From Heloderma charlesbogerti (taxonomy: Eukaryota > Chordata > Lepidosauria > Squamata > Helodermatidae), in assembly GCA_026122225.1 (NCBI GenBank), contig JANEZZ010001902.1, positions 868,001-932,000 on the forward strand: a DNA stretch of 64,000 nt, written 5' to 3'. The notes under the pieces were generated by a model. The model worked only from the letters and a program-made list of their open reading frames with translations, did no database searches and was not told where the DNA came from. Within the stretch, counting starts at the first letter, position 1. Each line of letters starts with the position of its first letter. A program made the translations under genes and the position numbers. Shown in pieces: positions 11,383 to 23,161 of the stretch.

Positions 11383-11619
11383 TTTTCCCCTATTCTGCAG
11401 TCACCTCTTTTCAAATTATTTTTCCTTTGCACTTTTGCACATTTTTTAATTTTAATTTTTCTTTTGCACATTTTCGCAACTGCAGTATTGGGAACACATT
11501 AAAGCCTCTATGCCAGTAATGTCTGTGGGGAAAAATGCGCAATTCTGCTTTAGCACTTTAGTGAGAAAGCACTGTAGTGCTTTAGTGAAAGAGTGCTACA
11601 GCTCTGTATGAGTTTTAGT

Positions 11620-11905
11620 CCTGATCCTGCAAACCCCCAGTTTTATAGCTGCCACCACCTTTTTGATGCACTCAGGATTTTCAGTCCTCTGGGGTAATTG
11701 CGCAGGGTTTTGATGATGGATTGTGTGCCTCCTGATTAGGAGAGGCTGTATGTGAAGTTTGACCCAGATCTTGCAAACCCCCAAAGTTTTATAGCCACCA
11801 CCCCCTTTTTGGGGCACAAGGGATTTTTGCACCGTGATGACTGATCGGGTAGGTTTTGATGGTGGATTGGGTGCCTCCTGACTAGGGGAGGTTCTTTTGG
11901 TACAC
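11620..11905. repeat. Diverged tandem duplication, period about 144 bp
   Basis: The blocks GCAAACCCCCAGTTTTATAGC (11629) and GCAAACCCCCAAAGTTTTATAG (11773), and the later GTGCCTCCTGATTAGGAGAGG and GGTGCCTCCTGACTAGGGGAGG, recur about 144 bp apart. They are older than the perfect duplication upstream. Confidence 0.65.
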
Positions 11906-12142
11906 ACAGGATTTTTACTCCTTTAAGAGTCACCTGAGATTTTTGCTCCTTTGTCAGTGGGTGAAACAGCACCACTGCTTGGGCGGGAGGACTGCAGCAG
12001 GGCAGGGGATGACTGAGATTATGCACGGTAGCTTATTATCCCATTTGCATGGTGAGGTATCATGGACGATTTAAAAAATAAGCTACTGTGAGTAGCTTAT
12101 TAAGTCACCATGGCTTGAAGTGACATCCGAATGCAGCCACTG

Positions 12143-13290
12143 TGACTTCCATGTTCAGTACAGTACCTAACAGTCTCTTGGCACAAAACATTGAATTATA
12201 GTTTAAATGAATTAAATGAAACTATTACATGACATGGGAGCATTTATGTTGATTTCAGCAGAAGGTGCTAATTGTTCCTTGTTGATAAGTTACTTTGCAC
12301 TTTTGACTTGTTTGAAAATAGGTTATTATCCTCCTTGCTATATTCTCTTTGCTTAGAGCCAATCCAAACATGCAGAAGCAGTATGATACAACTCTTTCTA
12401 AACTATATAACATCAGACTACCTGTGGGGGGGTTACTTATTTGAATGTTTTTCTACATTTGGTGTTGTTGTTTTTTAACATGGAATGCTCACATAAGGAA
12501 GAAAAGTTTTAACCTAGATTTCTCCCTGATGTATTAATTTCTTATATACACAAACATACATGGAAATGTGTTATCATATTTGTGTATGTTTGAAAAAGTT
12601 TTATGTGACCTGGTTGTGTGATCTATGAATGTCCAAGGTACTGTGCTACTCCCAAGCCTTTCTAAAACTTTACAGATATATAAAGCCAAGTTTCTTCCAG
12701 GTATGTGTGCTTAGGATGGGAACTAACCAGCCTTGCTGACATGGAAAACAATGGCAATAACTTGTTTAGGTAGGATAATTTTACAACCAAGAGTACAACA
12801 CACCAAATATGTTTTTCAGTCTGAAAGCAGAATAAGTTGCTGGTAAGTCTCCATTTATTTTGAGAGCATCATCCTTTGCAGACTACTTGGATGTTGTAAA
12901 CAGACATCTGTTATCAATTAGACTGTTGCATAATGCTTTGTTTGTCTTATAATAATTCATTAGGAATGTTACTTCTTTATCCTACTTGTGTTGGCTACAG
13001 TCACAGTAGTTAAATGGCTTAAGAATACAATAATATGTAAACTTACTTGGAAGTATGTCCCATTAAACTCAGCTGGAGTTCATTCTGAGAAAACATGGCT
13101 CCAGATACATGGATCTGAGTGAGACTTGCAATCATCTCTCTAGATATCTATATTGTTTCATATTTTCTCAAGATAGGTGTAAAGTTGTCTAGGCTGTTTC
13201 CATTTTGGCTACTTTATATTAAACATGCTCAGTTTACTCGGTTGTTTTCAGAGTTGTTTCTAATTGTATGTGTGGTGTTTTTTGTTTTAG
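12143..13290. other. Last RPGR intron, no gene seen
   Basis: No coding signal is seen before the terminal exon. The stretch 13036-13096 (CTTGGAAGTATGTCCCATTAAACTCAGCTGG) resembles part of the short dispersed element at 62358-62424. Confidence 0.5.
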
Positions 13291-13515
13291 TTTTCTTTTT
13301 TTAAACGAAAGTCTTCAAAGCAGAAGAATGCACACAGCTGTGATGAAAACAAACTTGAAAAGCTACCTCAGAATGAACAGGAAACTGGAAATCAAGCAGA
13401 TGTATTTGAGGAAAAGAGTAAAGATGAAAACCAGAACCATACCAGGGAAAATCAAATTGAACCACCACCAGCAAATCGGGACAGAAAGACATCCTCTACC
13501 TGTGTAATACTTTAA
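13291..13515 (+). CDS. RPGR: RPGR, terminal coding exon with CaaX prenylation motif
   Basis: The acceptor GTTTTTTGTTTTAG is strong. The frame enters in phase 0, matching the exon ending at 7625, and gives 74 codons plus TAA at 13513-13515. The exon starts FSFFKRKSSKQKN, is rich in Lys, Glu, Asn and Gln, and ends STCVIL, a CaaX box. A C-terminal Leu normally directs geranylgeranylation. Mammalian RPGR in its constitutive (exon 1-19) form ends in a CaaX box of the same type and is prenylated for ciliary targeting (established knowledge). This ending identifies the gene better than the low-complexity exons do. An ORF at 13268 in another frame is a shadow. Confidence 0.85.
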   Translation, partial: FSFFKRKSSKQKNAHSCDENKLEKLPQNEQETGNQADVFEEKSKDENQNHTRENQIEPPPANRDRKTSSTCVIL

Positions 13516-13795
13516 TACTGAAATGTATGATGCTTGCATATATGTGATGTCACAGCTGGCAGTTTGCAAGCAGATATTGTAGTTTATACTTGAAAACAAT
13601 AATGGTATATATGTAATGATTATGTTGATGGGTTGGGTTTGGGGGTTTTTGTGGAAAATTAGCATGTTCAGACTGATTTATTTTGATTTTGGACCAACTT
13701 CCTAGTATTTATTTGTATTCATAACTTTAGTTATTGCAACAAATACGGATATCACAGTCTTACTGAAGTGTTGTGGCCTTAACTCTCAGTGTTTT

Positions 13796-13801
13796 AATAA
13801 A
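13796..13801 (+). terminator. AATAAA polyadenylation signal (proximal)
   Basis: A canonical hexamer 280 bases after the RPGR stop codon. Confidence 0.65.
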
Positions 13802-13971
13802 AATATATTTTTGTACATCAAAAGTTGGAATAAGGCATTTTGTTATTTTTTCCTAAACACATCTACAACTGTAAATGTACATTGTAAATGCTGTTTTGGT
13901 TCAGGAAGGTAGCCAGAAGGAGGATTATTTAAAATGCTTATTATCTGGCTTGTTTGACTTTCAGGAGAAGC

Positions 13972-13977
13972 AATAAA
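13972..13977 (+). terminator. AATAAA polyadenylation signal (distal)
   Basis: A canonical hexamer with a GT/T-rich stretch at about 13996-14012. It is a plausible main 3' end of RPGR. Confidence 0.6.
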
Positions 13978-14621
13978 GCTTGTAAGCATTTAAAGGTTCT
14001 GTGTCTCTTTAGCAAAATAGATTATACTAAGTTAACTATGCGTACAGACAATTGTTTCTGCAGAGCAATAGGAGTAATTCCCCCATATTACCATGATTTT
14101 AGCTCTGAACTAGCTTTGATAGCTTGAAACTGTTCCAACATAATTTGGGGTGGGGTAGAGAATAGTTGGCTGAAGTGAAAAAGTCTGCTGGCTCTGACTT
14201 CCAGTTTCCTAATTGCTGTCCCTACCTCCTAGTCTCCTACAAGTCTTTCAAATGGACTTGTAATAATTTTCAAATGGACTAAAACTGAGCAAGAAGCTTC
14301 CTTAAAGGAATCTGTATTTTTAAAAAGAACAAAACAGCCATACGGAAAACAATATTAAAAGCCAGGATGGACTGGGGGGAACCTTGTAATGTAATTGTAA
14401 AATGTAATTGTGCTTTGAATGGCAGAACATTGCTGTGGGGCTACAGTTGCTATGTCCTCTCTCAGATGTGCTTGTCCCTTTAAAAGCTAGGCGATAATAC
14501 AGTCCCTGCACCTCCCACCCTGCCTCTCCTTACACTCTCTGGCATGATACAGTAAGCAGGACTACTACACAGCAGGCCAGAGAGGATGGTGGGCAGCAAG
14601 ATGGGAGGTGCTGTGGCTTCA

Positions 14622-14900
14622 TGATCTTTTCATGCATTGTAACTTTCAAAAAGATGGCCACTCAGGAAGGAACCTAGCAACCACACACATACACCTCAAG
14701 AAACTTTAAAAGCTGCTTAAGGGCACAATCCTATGTATGTTTAGACCCAAAGTCCTAGTTGTAGGACCTTTCTTCGGTCTAAACATGCATAGGACTGTGC
14801 CCTTAAGCAGCTTTCAAAGTTTCTTGAGTGTGTGTGTGTGGTTGCTAGGTTCTTTCCTGAGTGGCCATCCTTTTGAAAGCTACAGTGCATGAAAAGATGA
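14622..14900. mobile_element. 279-bp near-perfect palindrome (foldback element)
   Basis: The left half (TCTTTTCATGCATTGTAAC, AGATGGCCACTCAGGAAGG, CTAGCAACCACACACAT, AAGGGCACAATCCTATG) is the reverse complement of the right half with few mismatches. The centre is at about 14761 (GTCCTAGTTGTAGGAC). Arms are about 130 bp. The inner 95 bp carry the terminal motif GGGCACAATCCTAT shared with other small elements here. No coding potential. Confidence 0.85.
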
Positions 14901-15944
14901 CTTGAGTATTGTGTCTCAAACATTTTCAGATACCTGCCCTACTCCAGCAATTCCTTATGGCATGCCTATTCCTTTCTGAACATAGATATGCTTGTTCCGA
15001 AACTAACAGTGGAGCCCACATGCTGAACAGCCCTAGATTTGCATTGATACATAAATCTTGGATAAGTGTGATGAATTCCCAGTCAAATCTTTGCCTGAAA
15101 GTAGATACAAACAGAATGTGAGAATACTTCCTTGGAGGAAAAAGCTTCAAACTGCCAAATCATTGTAGAGTCCTGCAGTTCACTAAGCAACATTGATCTT
15201 TTCCTTTCCAGAGTACAGTCTCCACCTGTAACTAGTTCCCATACAACTGGTATTAGGCAAGGGGAAGAACAGCCAAGGCCCCTTCACAGGTCCCGAGGGA
15301 CCTCATCACTATCTAGGTTTCATTCCCCCCCCTTTCATGTAAACTGCCAGTGTTTTTACAGAAATGGCTGAATACTTCATATTCTGGAATGTGCCCCTTT
15401 TGAATGTTAATATGAGCTAGGAAGTGGAAGACAACAAATGTAGATTTTTTATGTGTTAGGAATGGAAAATGTAAAACACGATTTGAATTTAGAAATGTAT
15501 CATTCATTCATAAGATACTGATGGTGGTAACACTATCTTGACTCACAGCATTGTGACCTGCAAAAAATCCATATAGCCTAACCAATAAAACTGAAAATTC
15601 AAAGCGCCATTCTTATATTACATATTTTGCCATTTGACCCCGTTATGTGTTGTTTTCAGCTTTACCTGAGCTCCTAAGACATGGCCAGAAGTCCTATTTT
15701 TGTTACCCATTTGGCTTCAACATTTTTTGTAGGCCCCTTGCCAGCCAGCCACACTCCCTCTTAGCATTTCTATCAGCATATTTCTTCTTAAAGTGGGATG
15801 CTCTTTATATTTGATCATGTTGACATTATATGATAGCATCAGCATGAATTTATCCAGGGCCTTTCCAACCCAGCATTTTATTGCCAATATGTGTACAGTT
15901 GTTACTCAGTTGTTGTGGAGGAGCCAAGTATCTTTCTTCACAGT

Positions 15945-15957
15945 AGGTGCTTCTCTT
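15945..15957. repeat. Target-site duplication, left copy, of BovB 1
   Basis: The 13-mer AGGTGCTTCTCTT recurs exactly at 19144-19156, directly flanking the element. Confidence 0.9.
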
Positions 15958-18900
15958 CCCCTTCATGGATCACTGCCTTGTTGTGGCGAAGGGGCTTGTG
16001 TAACTCAGTGAAGCCATAAGCTATGCTGTGCAGGGCCACCCAAGACAGACAGGTCATGGCGGAGAGTTCTGACAAAATGTGGTCCACTGGAGAAGGAAAT
16101 GGCAACCCACTCCAGTATTCTTGCCAAGAAAACCCCATGGAACGTATCACAACGCTAAAAGAGATGATGTCGGAAGATGAGCCCCTCAGGTCGGAAGGTG
16201 TCCAATATACTACTGGGGAAGAGCAAAGGGTATTTCCAAGTAGCGCCAGAAAGAGTGAAGTGGCTGGGCCAAAGCCGAAAGGACACTCAGCTGTGGATGT
16301 GTCTGGTGGTGAAAAGAAAATCCGATGCTGTAAAGAACAATATTGTTTAGGAACCTAGAATGTAAGATCAATGAATCAAGGTAAGCTGGAAGTGGTCAAA
16401 CATGAGATGGCAAGATTGAACATCGACATCTTGGGAATCAGTGAACTAAAATGGACAAGCATGGGCGAATTTAATTCAGGTGACCATCATACCTACTACT
16501 GTGGGCAAGAATCCCTTAGAAGAAATGGAGTAGCACTCATAGTCAATAAAAGGGTGGGAAAAGCAGTACTGGGGTACAATCTCAAAAACGCCAGAATGAT
16601 CTCAGTACGAATCCAAAGCAAGCCATTCAACATCACAGTAATTCAAGTCTATGCCACAACCACTGAGGCAGAAGAAGCTGAGGTTGATCGGTTCTATGAA
16701 GACCTACAACACCTTCTAGAACTAACACCAAAAAAAGATGTCCTCTATATCATAGGATATTGGAATGCTAAAGTAGGAAGTCAAATCACCGGGATAACAG
16801 GTAAGCATGGCCTTGCTATACAAAATGAAGTAGGACAAAGGCTAATAGAGTTTTGCCAAGAGAACACACTGATCATAGCAAACACTCTTTTCCAACAGTA
16901 CAAGAGGTGACTCTACACATGGACATCACCAGATGGTCAATATCGAAATCAGATGGATTATGTCCTTTGCAGCCAAAGATGGAGAAGCTCTATACAGTCA
17001 GTAAAAACAAGACCTGGAGCTGACTGGCTCAGATCATGAGCTTCTTATCGCAAAATTTCGGCTTAAATTGAAGAACATAGGGAAAACCACTAACCCATTC
17101 AGGTATGACCTAAATCATATCCCTGATGAATATACAGTGGAGGTGACAAATAGATTTAAGGGATTAGACCTGATAGACAGAGTGCCTGAGGAACTATGGA
17201 CAGAGGTCTGTAACACTGTTCAGGAGGCAGCAACTCAATCCATCCCAAAGAAAAAGAAATGCAAGAAAGCCAAGTGGCTGTCTGATGAGGCTTTACAAGT
17301 AGCTGAGGAAAGAAGGGAAGCGAAAACCAAGAGAGAAAGGGGAAGATATACCCAAATGAATGCAGAGTTCCAGAGAATAGCAAGGAGAGACAAGAAGGCC
17401 TTCTTAAATGAACAATGAAAAGAAATTGAGGAAAACAACTGGAAAGACTAGAGATCTTTTCAAGAAAATTGGAGATCTCAAGGAAAGTTTTGTGCAAAGA
17501 TGGGCATGATAAAGGACAAAGAAGGCATGGACCTAACAGAAGCAGATGAGATTAAGAAGAGGTGGAAAGAATACACAGAAGAACTATAAAGGAAAGATCT
17601 TAATGTCCCTGATAGCCATGAGAGTGCGGTCACTGAAATTGAGCCGGACATCCTAGAGAGTGAAGTCAAGTGGGCCTTAGGAAGCATGACTAACAACAAA
17701 GCTAGCGGAGAGGGCAGTATTCTAGCTGAGTTATTTAAAATCCTAAAAGATGATGCTGTTAAAGTGCTGCACTCAATATGCCAACAAATTTGGAACACTC
17801 AACAGTGGCCACAAGACTGGAAATAGTCAGTTTACATTCCAATTCCAAAGAAGGGCAATGCCAAAGAGTGTTCAAACTACCGTACAATTGCGCTCATTTC
17901 ACATGCCAGCAAGGTTATGCTCAAAATCCTACAAGCTAGGCTTCAGCAGTATGTGAACCGACAACTACTGGAAGTCCAAGCTGGGAAGAGGCAGAGGAAC
18001 TAGAGATCAAATCGCCAACATTCGCTGCATCATGGAGAAAGCAAGAGAATTCCAGAAAAACGTCTATTTCCGCTTCATTGACTATGCTAAAGCCTTTGAT
18101 TGTGTGGATCACAACAAACTGTGGCAAATTCTTAAAGAGATGGGAGTACCAGACCACCTCACCTGTCTCCTGAGAATCCTGTACAAGGGTCAAGAAGCAA
18201 CAGTAAGAACCAGACATGGAACAACCGATTAGTTCCAAATTGGGAAAGGAGTACGACAAGGCTGTATACTGCCGCCCTGCTTATTTAGCTTATATGCAGA
18301 GTACATCATGAGAAACGCCGGGTTGGATGAATCACAGGTCGGAATTAAAATTGCCGGGAGAATTATCAACCACCTCAGATACGCAGATGATACCACCCTA
18401 ATGGCAGAAAGCGAAGAGGATCTCGTTGAGGGTGAAAGTGGAGAGTGCAAAAGCTGGTTTGAAACTCAACATTAAAAAAAACTATCATGGCATCTGGCCC
18501 CATCCCTTCCTGGCATATAGAAGGGGAAGAAATGGAAGCAGTGACAGATTTTATTTTCTTGGGCTCCAAGATCACCGCAGACGGTGACTGTAGCCATGAA
18601 ATTAAAAGACCCTTGCTCCTTGGGAGGAAAGCTATGGCAAACCTAGACAGCACTGTAAGAAGCAGAGACATCACCTTGCTGACAAAGGTCCGCATAATCA
18701 AAGCTATGGTTTTCCCAGTAGTAATGTATGGCTGTGAGAGCTGGACTATAAGGAAGGCTGAGCGCCGAAGAATTGATGCTTTCGAACTTGGTGCTGGAGA
18801 AGACTCTTACGAGTCCCCTGGACTGCAAAGAGGTCAAATCAGTCGATCCTAAAGGAAATCAACCCTGACTGCTCATTGGAAGGACAGATACTGAAGCTGA

Positions 18901-19143
18901 AGCTCAAAGTATTTTGGCCACCTAATGCGAAGAGAAAAGTCACTGGAAAAGACCCTGATGCTGGGAAAGATTGAAGGCAAAAGGAGAAGGGGACGGCAGA
19001 GGATGAGATGGCTAGATAGCATCACCGATGCAATGAATATGAACTTGAGCACACTCCGGGAGAGAGCGGAGGACAGGAAGGCCTGGCGTGCTATGGTCCA
19101 TGGGGTCACGAAGAGTCGGACACGACTTAATGACTGAACAACA
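15958..19143 (+). mobile_element. Full-length BovB (RTE-clade) LINE, decayed copy 1
   Basis: A 3186-bp element starts CCCCTTCATGGATCACTGCC and ends CTTAATGACTGAACAACA. It is flanked by a perfect 13-bp target-site duplication, so both ends are real. The coding content matches copy 2 (33520-36737) along its full length. BovB is abundant in squamates and spread horizontally (established knowledge). It lies in the RPGR-SRPX intergenic interval, sense to both genes. Confidence 0.93.
16023..19137 (+). pseudogene. BovB endonuclease/reverse transcriptase ORF, inactivated
   Basis: Order of parts: N-terminal region, AP-type endonuclease (WNVRSM motif, SELKWTSMGEF, GYWNAKVG), long linker, reverse transcriptase (FIDYAKAFDCVDHNKLW, GVRQGCILPP, YADDTTLMAES) and the C-terminal HGVTKSRTRLND. 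It is broken many times. The Trp of the endonuclease GTWNVRSM motif is TAG, the catalytic-box GDWNAKVG has become GYWNAKVG, and there are frameshifts near 17030, 17440 and 17980 plus stops such as those near 17420 and 17590. It cannot make a working protein and is clearly older than copy 2. Confidence 0.9.
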
Positions 19144-19156
19144 AGGTGCTTCTCTT
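19144..19156. repeat. Target-site duplication, right copy, of BovB 1
   Basis: An exact repeat of the 13-mer at 15945-15957. Confidence 0.9.
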
Positions 19157-19789
19157 GCAGGGAAATGGCATTTTCCACACATGAAAATCTCAAGACTTGA
19201 TCAGGTAGAATGCAATTTATATCCCATTTTTAGTCCATTGTTTGGAGTGCTGTGTAAATTGTGGTTGTGTATCATGGTCGCTGTTGGGGTGGTACTCATG
19301 ATGATGCCATCAGTGTACATGGTGCTTTAGTTACATAGGTCATGCTTGGGGACTACAGCTTGTTGCCTTGGTCTTTGTTTTGTAGCATCTCACAGGATTC
19401 TATTCTGCTGTTTATTATCTACTTGAAACTTTTGGGACAGATCATCTGGAGATTTGGAGTCGGTCATCAGGGTGTTCTAAAGCATTGTCTGGAAATTGCA
19501 GTGGGCTTGAAGAGAGTGAAGAAACAAAACAGAAGTGCTCTTGGTTAGAAGGACCTCTCATCTGGCAACAGGATATGACCTATTTTGGATGAAGTTCCAT
19601 TCGGCTTGAACAGGGGAGGCCCTGTTATATGTCCTAAAATTCTCTGTCCTGGAAGATCTAATTGGCCTTTCCCTTACTGGGATTCAGTGCCAGGATAAAG
19701 CTGTTTTTTGTCCAGCAGGCCTTCAGCCCATTGTGAGGTTTGAATATTACACTCTTGGCTCTTCTTTTGTTCCCTGTGATCTGAATATG

Positions 19790-19912
19790 ATGTTAACTGC
19801 TGTTTTGGTTTTATTTTTTTATGTATCTTTGTTTATAGATTGTTTGTGAGCTGCCTTCAATGCCTCATATTAGCATAGAAAGGTGGGAAACAAGAGTTTT
19901 AAATAAATGTTT
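19790..19912 (+). mobile_element. LINE 3'-end fragment (L2-like)
   Basis: A T-rich stretch is followed by ATAGATTGTTTGTGAGCTGCC, GAAAGGTGGGAAA and TTTTAAATAAATG, the usual arrangement at the 3' end of L2-type LINEs. It is short and diverged. Confidence 0.45.
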
Positions 19913-20198
19913 AAAAGGCAATAGCCAAGTCTCGGCTCCCATGAAGCTTACAATCTAAAATAGACAGTGGGGGAATGGAGGGAGACAAATGTAGGCAAGT
20001 CTCATTACATGTACTTAAAACTTGGTTTGGAATAATCAGTTGTCAGAAATTTCAAGGGACAAGTGGCAACACATACCTGTGGTACACATAAGATGCCTTT
20101 GATGAGCTATCCAGACTGCCCTGCCATTTTGCAGCTTTAAAAAATTGACTTCTTTAAAGGCTCAGCAATCCCTGAGCCTTTACTCCAAGCCAGGAGCA

Positions 20199-20375
20199 TC
20201 CATAAGAAGAGCCCTGCTGGATCAGACCAAAGGCCTATCTAGTCCAGTATTCCATTTCCCCTAGTGGCCAACTAATGCCCGTGAAAAGCCCACAAGCAGG
20301 ATATGAGAGCGATAGCCATCTCTTGCTGTTGTCTCCCAGCAACCGGTATTCAGAGGCATGCTACCACATATTACT
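20199..20375 (-). mobile_element. CR1-like LINE 3' fragment
   Basis: It contains CATAAGAAGAGCCCTGCTGG, ATCAGACCAAAGGCCTATC, AGTCCAGTATTCC and CAACCGGTATTCAGAGGCATG, the same family as 8723-8935. It sits just upstream of the SRPX CpG island. Confidence 0.65.
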
Positions 20376-20689
20376 ATTACAAAGCTAGCCTGCTCTACCA
20401 TAGTAATGTTCTATTTCTTGACTTTTTCTCATTTAAATTCTAGGGAGTGCTCTCCTCTCCTCTGACCAAGCCTGGGAATGTGCACCCTACTGGGAGGAGG
20501 AGAGGGGGCTGCTAAAGGATCCCCCCCCCCGCCCTTGCACCCAGAATATGGGGCAGGATACTGTTCTAGTTGTACTGGGCCAGGGCTAACGCAAGCAAGC
20601 AAGCAAGCAAGCATCCTGTCTTTCTGGCCTGGAAAGGCCCCAAGTCTGTCAGAGGCAGACTGACCTTGAGCTTCTGGCCCCTCTTTTTG

Positions 20690-21760
20690 CCCGGTGGTGT
20701 GTGTGGCCGCCGTGGTGTGGATTACAAGCAGGGTTAGTGGCGGGGGCGCCAAGGCGGGAGGGAAGAGAGGCAGCGGTGCCTCGGTGGCAGGAGGCGAGGC
20801 GGGCCGGGGTTCCGCCGGTCCCTTCCAATGTCCAGCTTGAGGGGGTTCTCTCTCTCCCGCCCCACCACCTCCGCTCATAAATTAAGCCACCGAGTCTGCA
20901 AAGGGCGCCGCCGCGGGAGGAAAATCCTGGAAGGAAAAATACCTTTGAAACCTCAGTGGAGGCGAAGCGAAGCGGGCGGGGCGCGCAAAACCAAGCCACC
21001 CCACACAAAGCGGCCGGGGACTGGAAAGGAACCCGGAAGCCCCGAGAGCGGGGCCAGAGCAGCGCGTACGGCGGGAAGGCGGGCCCCCAGCGGCGGGGCC
21101 ACCTCGGCCTCCCCGCGCAGCCCGCAGCTCCGCTCGGCGTCGCGGGTGGGGGGCGGGGAGCGCTTCAGCGCGCCTCGCTGGCGGGAACAGGACGAAGGGG
21201 AGGAGCGTCCAAGGGGAGCCCCACAGCCTGCGCGGCGCAGGGCTCGGTCCTTCCGCCGCCTGCTCCGGGCTCTCACTTCGGCAGCCTCCGAGCGGGAGCA
21301 GGACGCCTCGGCGGCGGCGGCGCAACATGAGGAGCCCCTCGGCCCGCTTGGCTCTTCTGCTGGCGGTCGGCGCCCGCTTCTGCCTGGCATACCAAGGTAG
21401 GGGGCTGAGAGGAGGGGCAGGGCGAGGGGCCCTTGGCGTGTGCGGGGCTTCTGTTGGAACCGGGGGGCGGGGGACGTCCCCACAAGGAGCCCTCGAGGAA
21501 AGGGCAGCAGCAGCTGTTCTTCGACGGCGGCGACCTGGCGGTGAAAACGTCTCGACGACGGAAGGAAGGGCGTCGAGGAGCCGCGGGGCGGGCGGCAGCG
21601 GCGCCCCATCGCTCTGTTGTGTGAGGCGTGCCGAAGTAAAGGAGAGCAGTATCTCCATTGTGGGATGCTCTGGCATCGGGCGCATCCCTTCAAACAAGGA
21701 GCATCTGGTAGTCCTGGGGCGAGGGGAAGCAGCCGTCTCCGAAAGCGCTTGGAGGCTGTA
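20690..21760 (+). promoter_or_regulatory. SRPX: CpG island, SRPX promoter and first exon
   Basis: An abrupt rise in G+C with dense CpG, for example around 20960-21330, surrounds SRPX exon 1. GGGCGGGG-type Sp1 boxes occur near 20975 and 21150. There is no obvious TATA box, as expected for a CpG-island promoter. The transcription start is not visible, but it should lie upstream of the ATG at 21327. The many long ORFs on both strands here are by-products of GC richness. Confidence 0.8.
21327..21396 (+). CDS. SRPX: SRPX exon 1: start codon and signal peptide
   Basis: SRPX is a secreted or extracellular sushi-repeat protein. The ATG at 21327, in context GCGCAACATGAGG, opens a frame of 23 codons plus one base. 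It encodes a short basic N-region (MRSPSAR), a hydrophobic core (LALLLAVGA) and a likely cleavage region ending FCLAYQ. It ends at ACCAAG|GTAGGG. The leftover G joins GA of exon 2 to make Gly and continues into the conserved SPLEDDE segment. Position inside a CpG island and downstream of RPGR agrees with the mammalian order. SRPX2 was considered, but exon 3 matches SRPX. Confidence 0.88.
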
Positions 21761-22535
21761 AGAAAAGTATTTTAAACTAAAACCCCGTGCATGTTGGCGC
21801 CCTGCCCGTGGTGAGCGTGTGACAGCAGCCGCGGGTGAAGTGCTTGGCCGTGGCAGTGTAACACGGGAGTGAGGCCGTAGGTGTGCAGAGTTGGACATAC
21901 CAGGCGAGTGCACAGCTGGCATTGCTCACTCATGGATTGCATTGTGTGGTGAGTGTATTTCGTACATGACAGAGCATGTATGGATGAGATATGGGCAAGC
22001 ACTTTGCCCGTGGCCATTCTCATGTATGGCCTTCAACCCACATACAGGGTTAAAGTGTTAGCACTCCGTTTAAATGTGATGCCTGGTGTGGAAACCAGAC
22101 CCGGAGCTGTGTGACCAGTGTCATGGCTAAATTAAGTTGTTGCATCAACTTGTGAGGTATTAGCACACCGGCATTGCATACTCCTAGCCAGATCCTTGCG
22201 TGCTGCATGCATAGGCCCTGGAAACATATCGCACTGTCCACATGGATCCTCTTCAAGTGTTTTTTTTTTTTTTTTAGCATGTCCAGTGTCACGTTTGAAA
22301 TCAAGCCTCAGATAAATACATTTGGCATGGCATGTCAAAAGCTGGATCCTATGCATGGCAGCAGATGAATACAATCAGTTTGCCATGTCCTGAGAGCCAA
22401 CATACACAAGATTTTCTGTGGCTGCCATGTATCCAGATGTGTTAGTAAACCTGAGTATTAGCCTCTTCTTCCTTCAGGATAGTTGCACCCTGTTGGTCCT
22501 GTATACTAAAGGTTTGGTCCTTTGGGCCAAACATC

Positions 22536-22860
22536 TTGTCTGGTGCTGTGTGGCTGAATGGATTACACGCCGAGTTCAAATCTCTGTCAAATCATAGTCT
22601 CCCTGGGTGGCCCTGGGAAAGTCACTGTCAGCCTCTGTTCTGTAAAATGGGGTTTCTAATGAACTATCTCAAAGGGTTTGTTTGTTTGTTTACTAAATTT
22701 GATTATCAACTTTCACTCAAGAGTTACAATGCAGTTAAAAAAAATAGAAATAAAACAATGGTAAACCAATTAAAAACAACCCAAGTAAAACCAACAAGGG
22801 TTGCTATAAGGATGAACAAAATAAAACTGAAAAATGCTTCCCTTGTTAAAAGTGCTAAGT
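22536..22860. mobile_element. Old SINE/LINE remnants
   Basis: 22545-22680 has a tRNA-like start (TGGCTGAATGGATTACACG, GAGTTCAAATCTC) and a MIR-like body (GGCCCTGGGAAAGTCACTG, CTCTGTTCTGTAAAATGGGG). 22678-22850 then resembles a reversed LINE 3' end (TTTGTTTGTTTACTAAATTTG, ACAATGCAGTTAAAA). Both are diverged and the names are tentative. Confidence 0.4.
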
Positions 22861-23161
22861 AGACTATGAAGTTTTTATTAGTCACTGTAATCATGATGAG
22901 GCTAATTGTGTCCTGGTTTCAGTGCTGGGCAGTGGGCACTCAATGGCTTTGATTTTCTTTCTGCCTGACAATCCTAGGGGGCTTCTCCTTTTTCCAAAAT
23001 TCTGTTTGTTGTTGACATGGGACTATGCTGTATAAATCTGGCACAAACTTATACACTTCTTCTTTCATAGCTCCTGCAGGAAACTGAGAGGCTTACTGGG
23101 GACTTGAACTGAAGCCCAAGCAGCTTGCTGCCCTCTGTCATTCTAGAATAACTTCTAGCAA

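Larger units (their letters stand above)
10925..12142. mobile_element. Non-autonomous DNA transposon (hAT-like termini) with internal duplications
   Basis: Imperfect terminal inverted repeats: CAGTGACTGTGTTCGGATG at the left and, reverse-complemented, CAGTGGCTGCATTCGGATG at the right. CAGTG starts are common in hAT elements (family knowledge). A palindrome of about 58 bp follows the left end (10948-11006, AATAACCCAAGATGGG and its complement). Internal duplications lie at 11203-11382 and about 11620-11905. No transposase ORF and no convincing 8-bp target duplication were found, so the superfamily is tentative. Confidence 0.5.
13516..13999 (+). other. RPGR: RPGR 3' UTR
   Basis: AT-rich sequence follows the stop codon, with poly(A) signals at 13796 and 13972. 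The second signal is followed within about 20-30 nt by a GT/T-rich stretch (GGTTCTGTGTCTCTTT) that could serve as the downstream element. The end is inferred. Confidence 0.6.

Noticed and set aside
20882..21922. 346-codon minus-strand ORF and several other long ORFs
   Set aside because: They lie in the CpG island, where few stop codons occur by composition. Residues are Pro/Arg/Ala-rich without domains, and they run antisense to SRPX exon 1.
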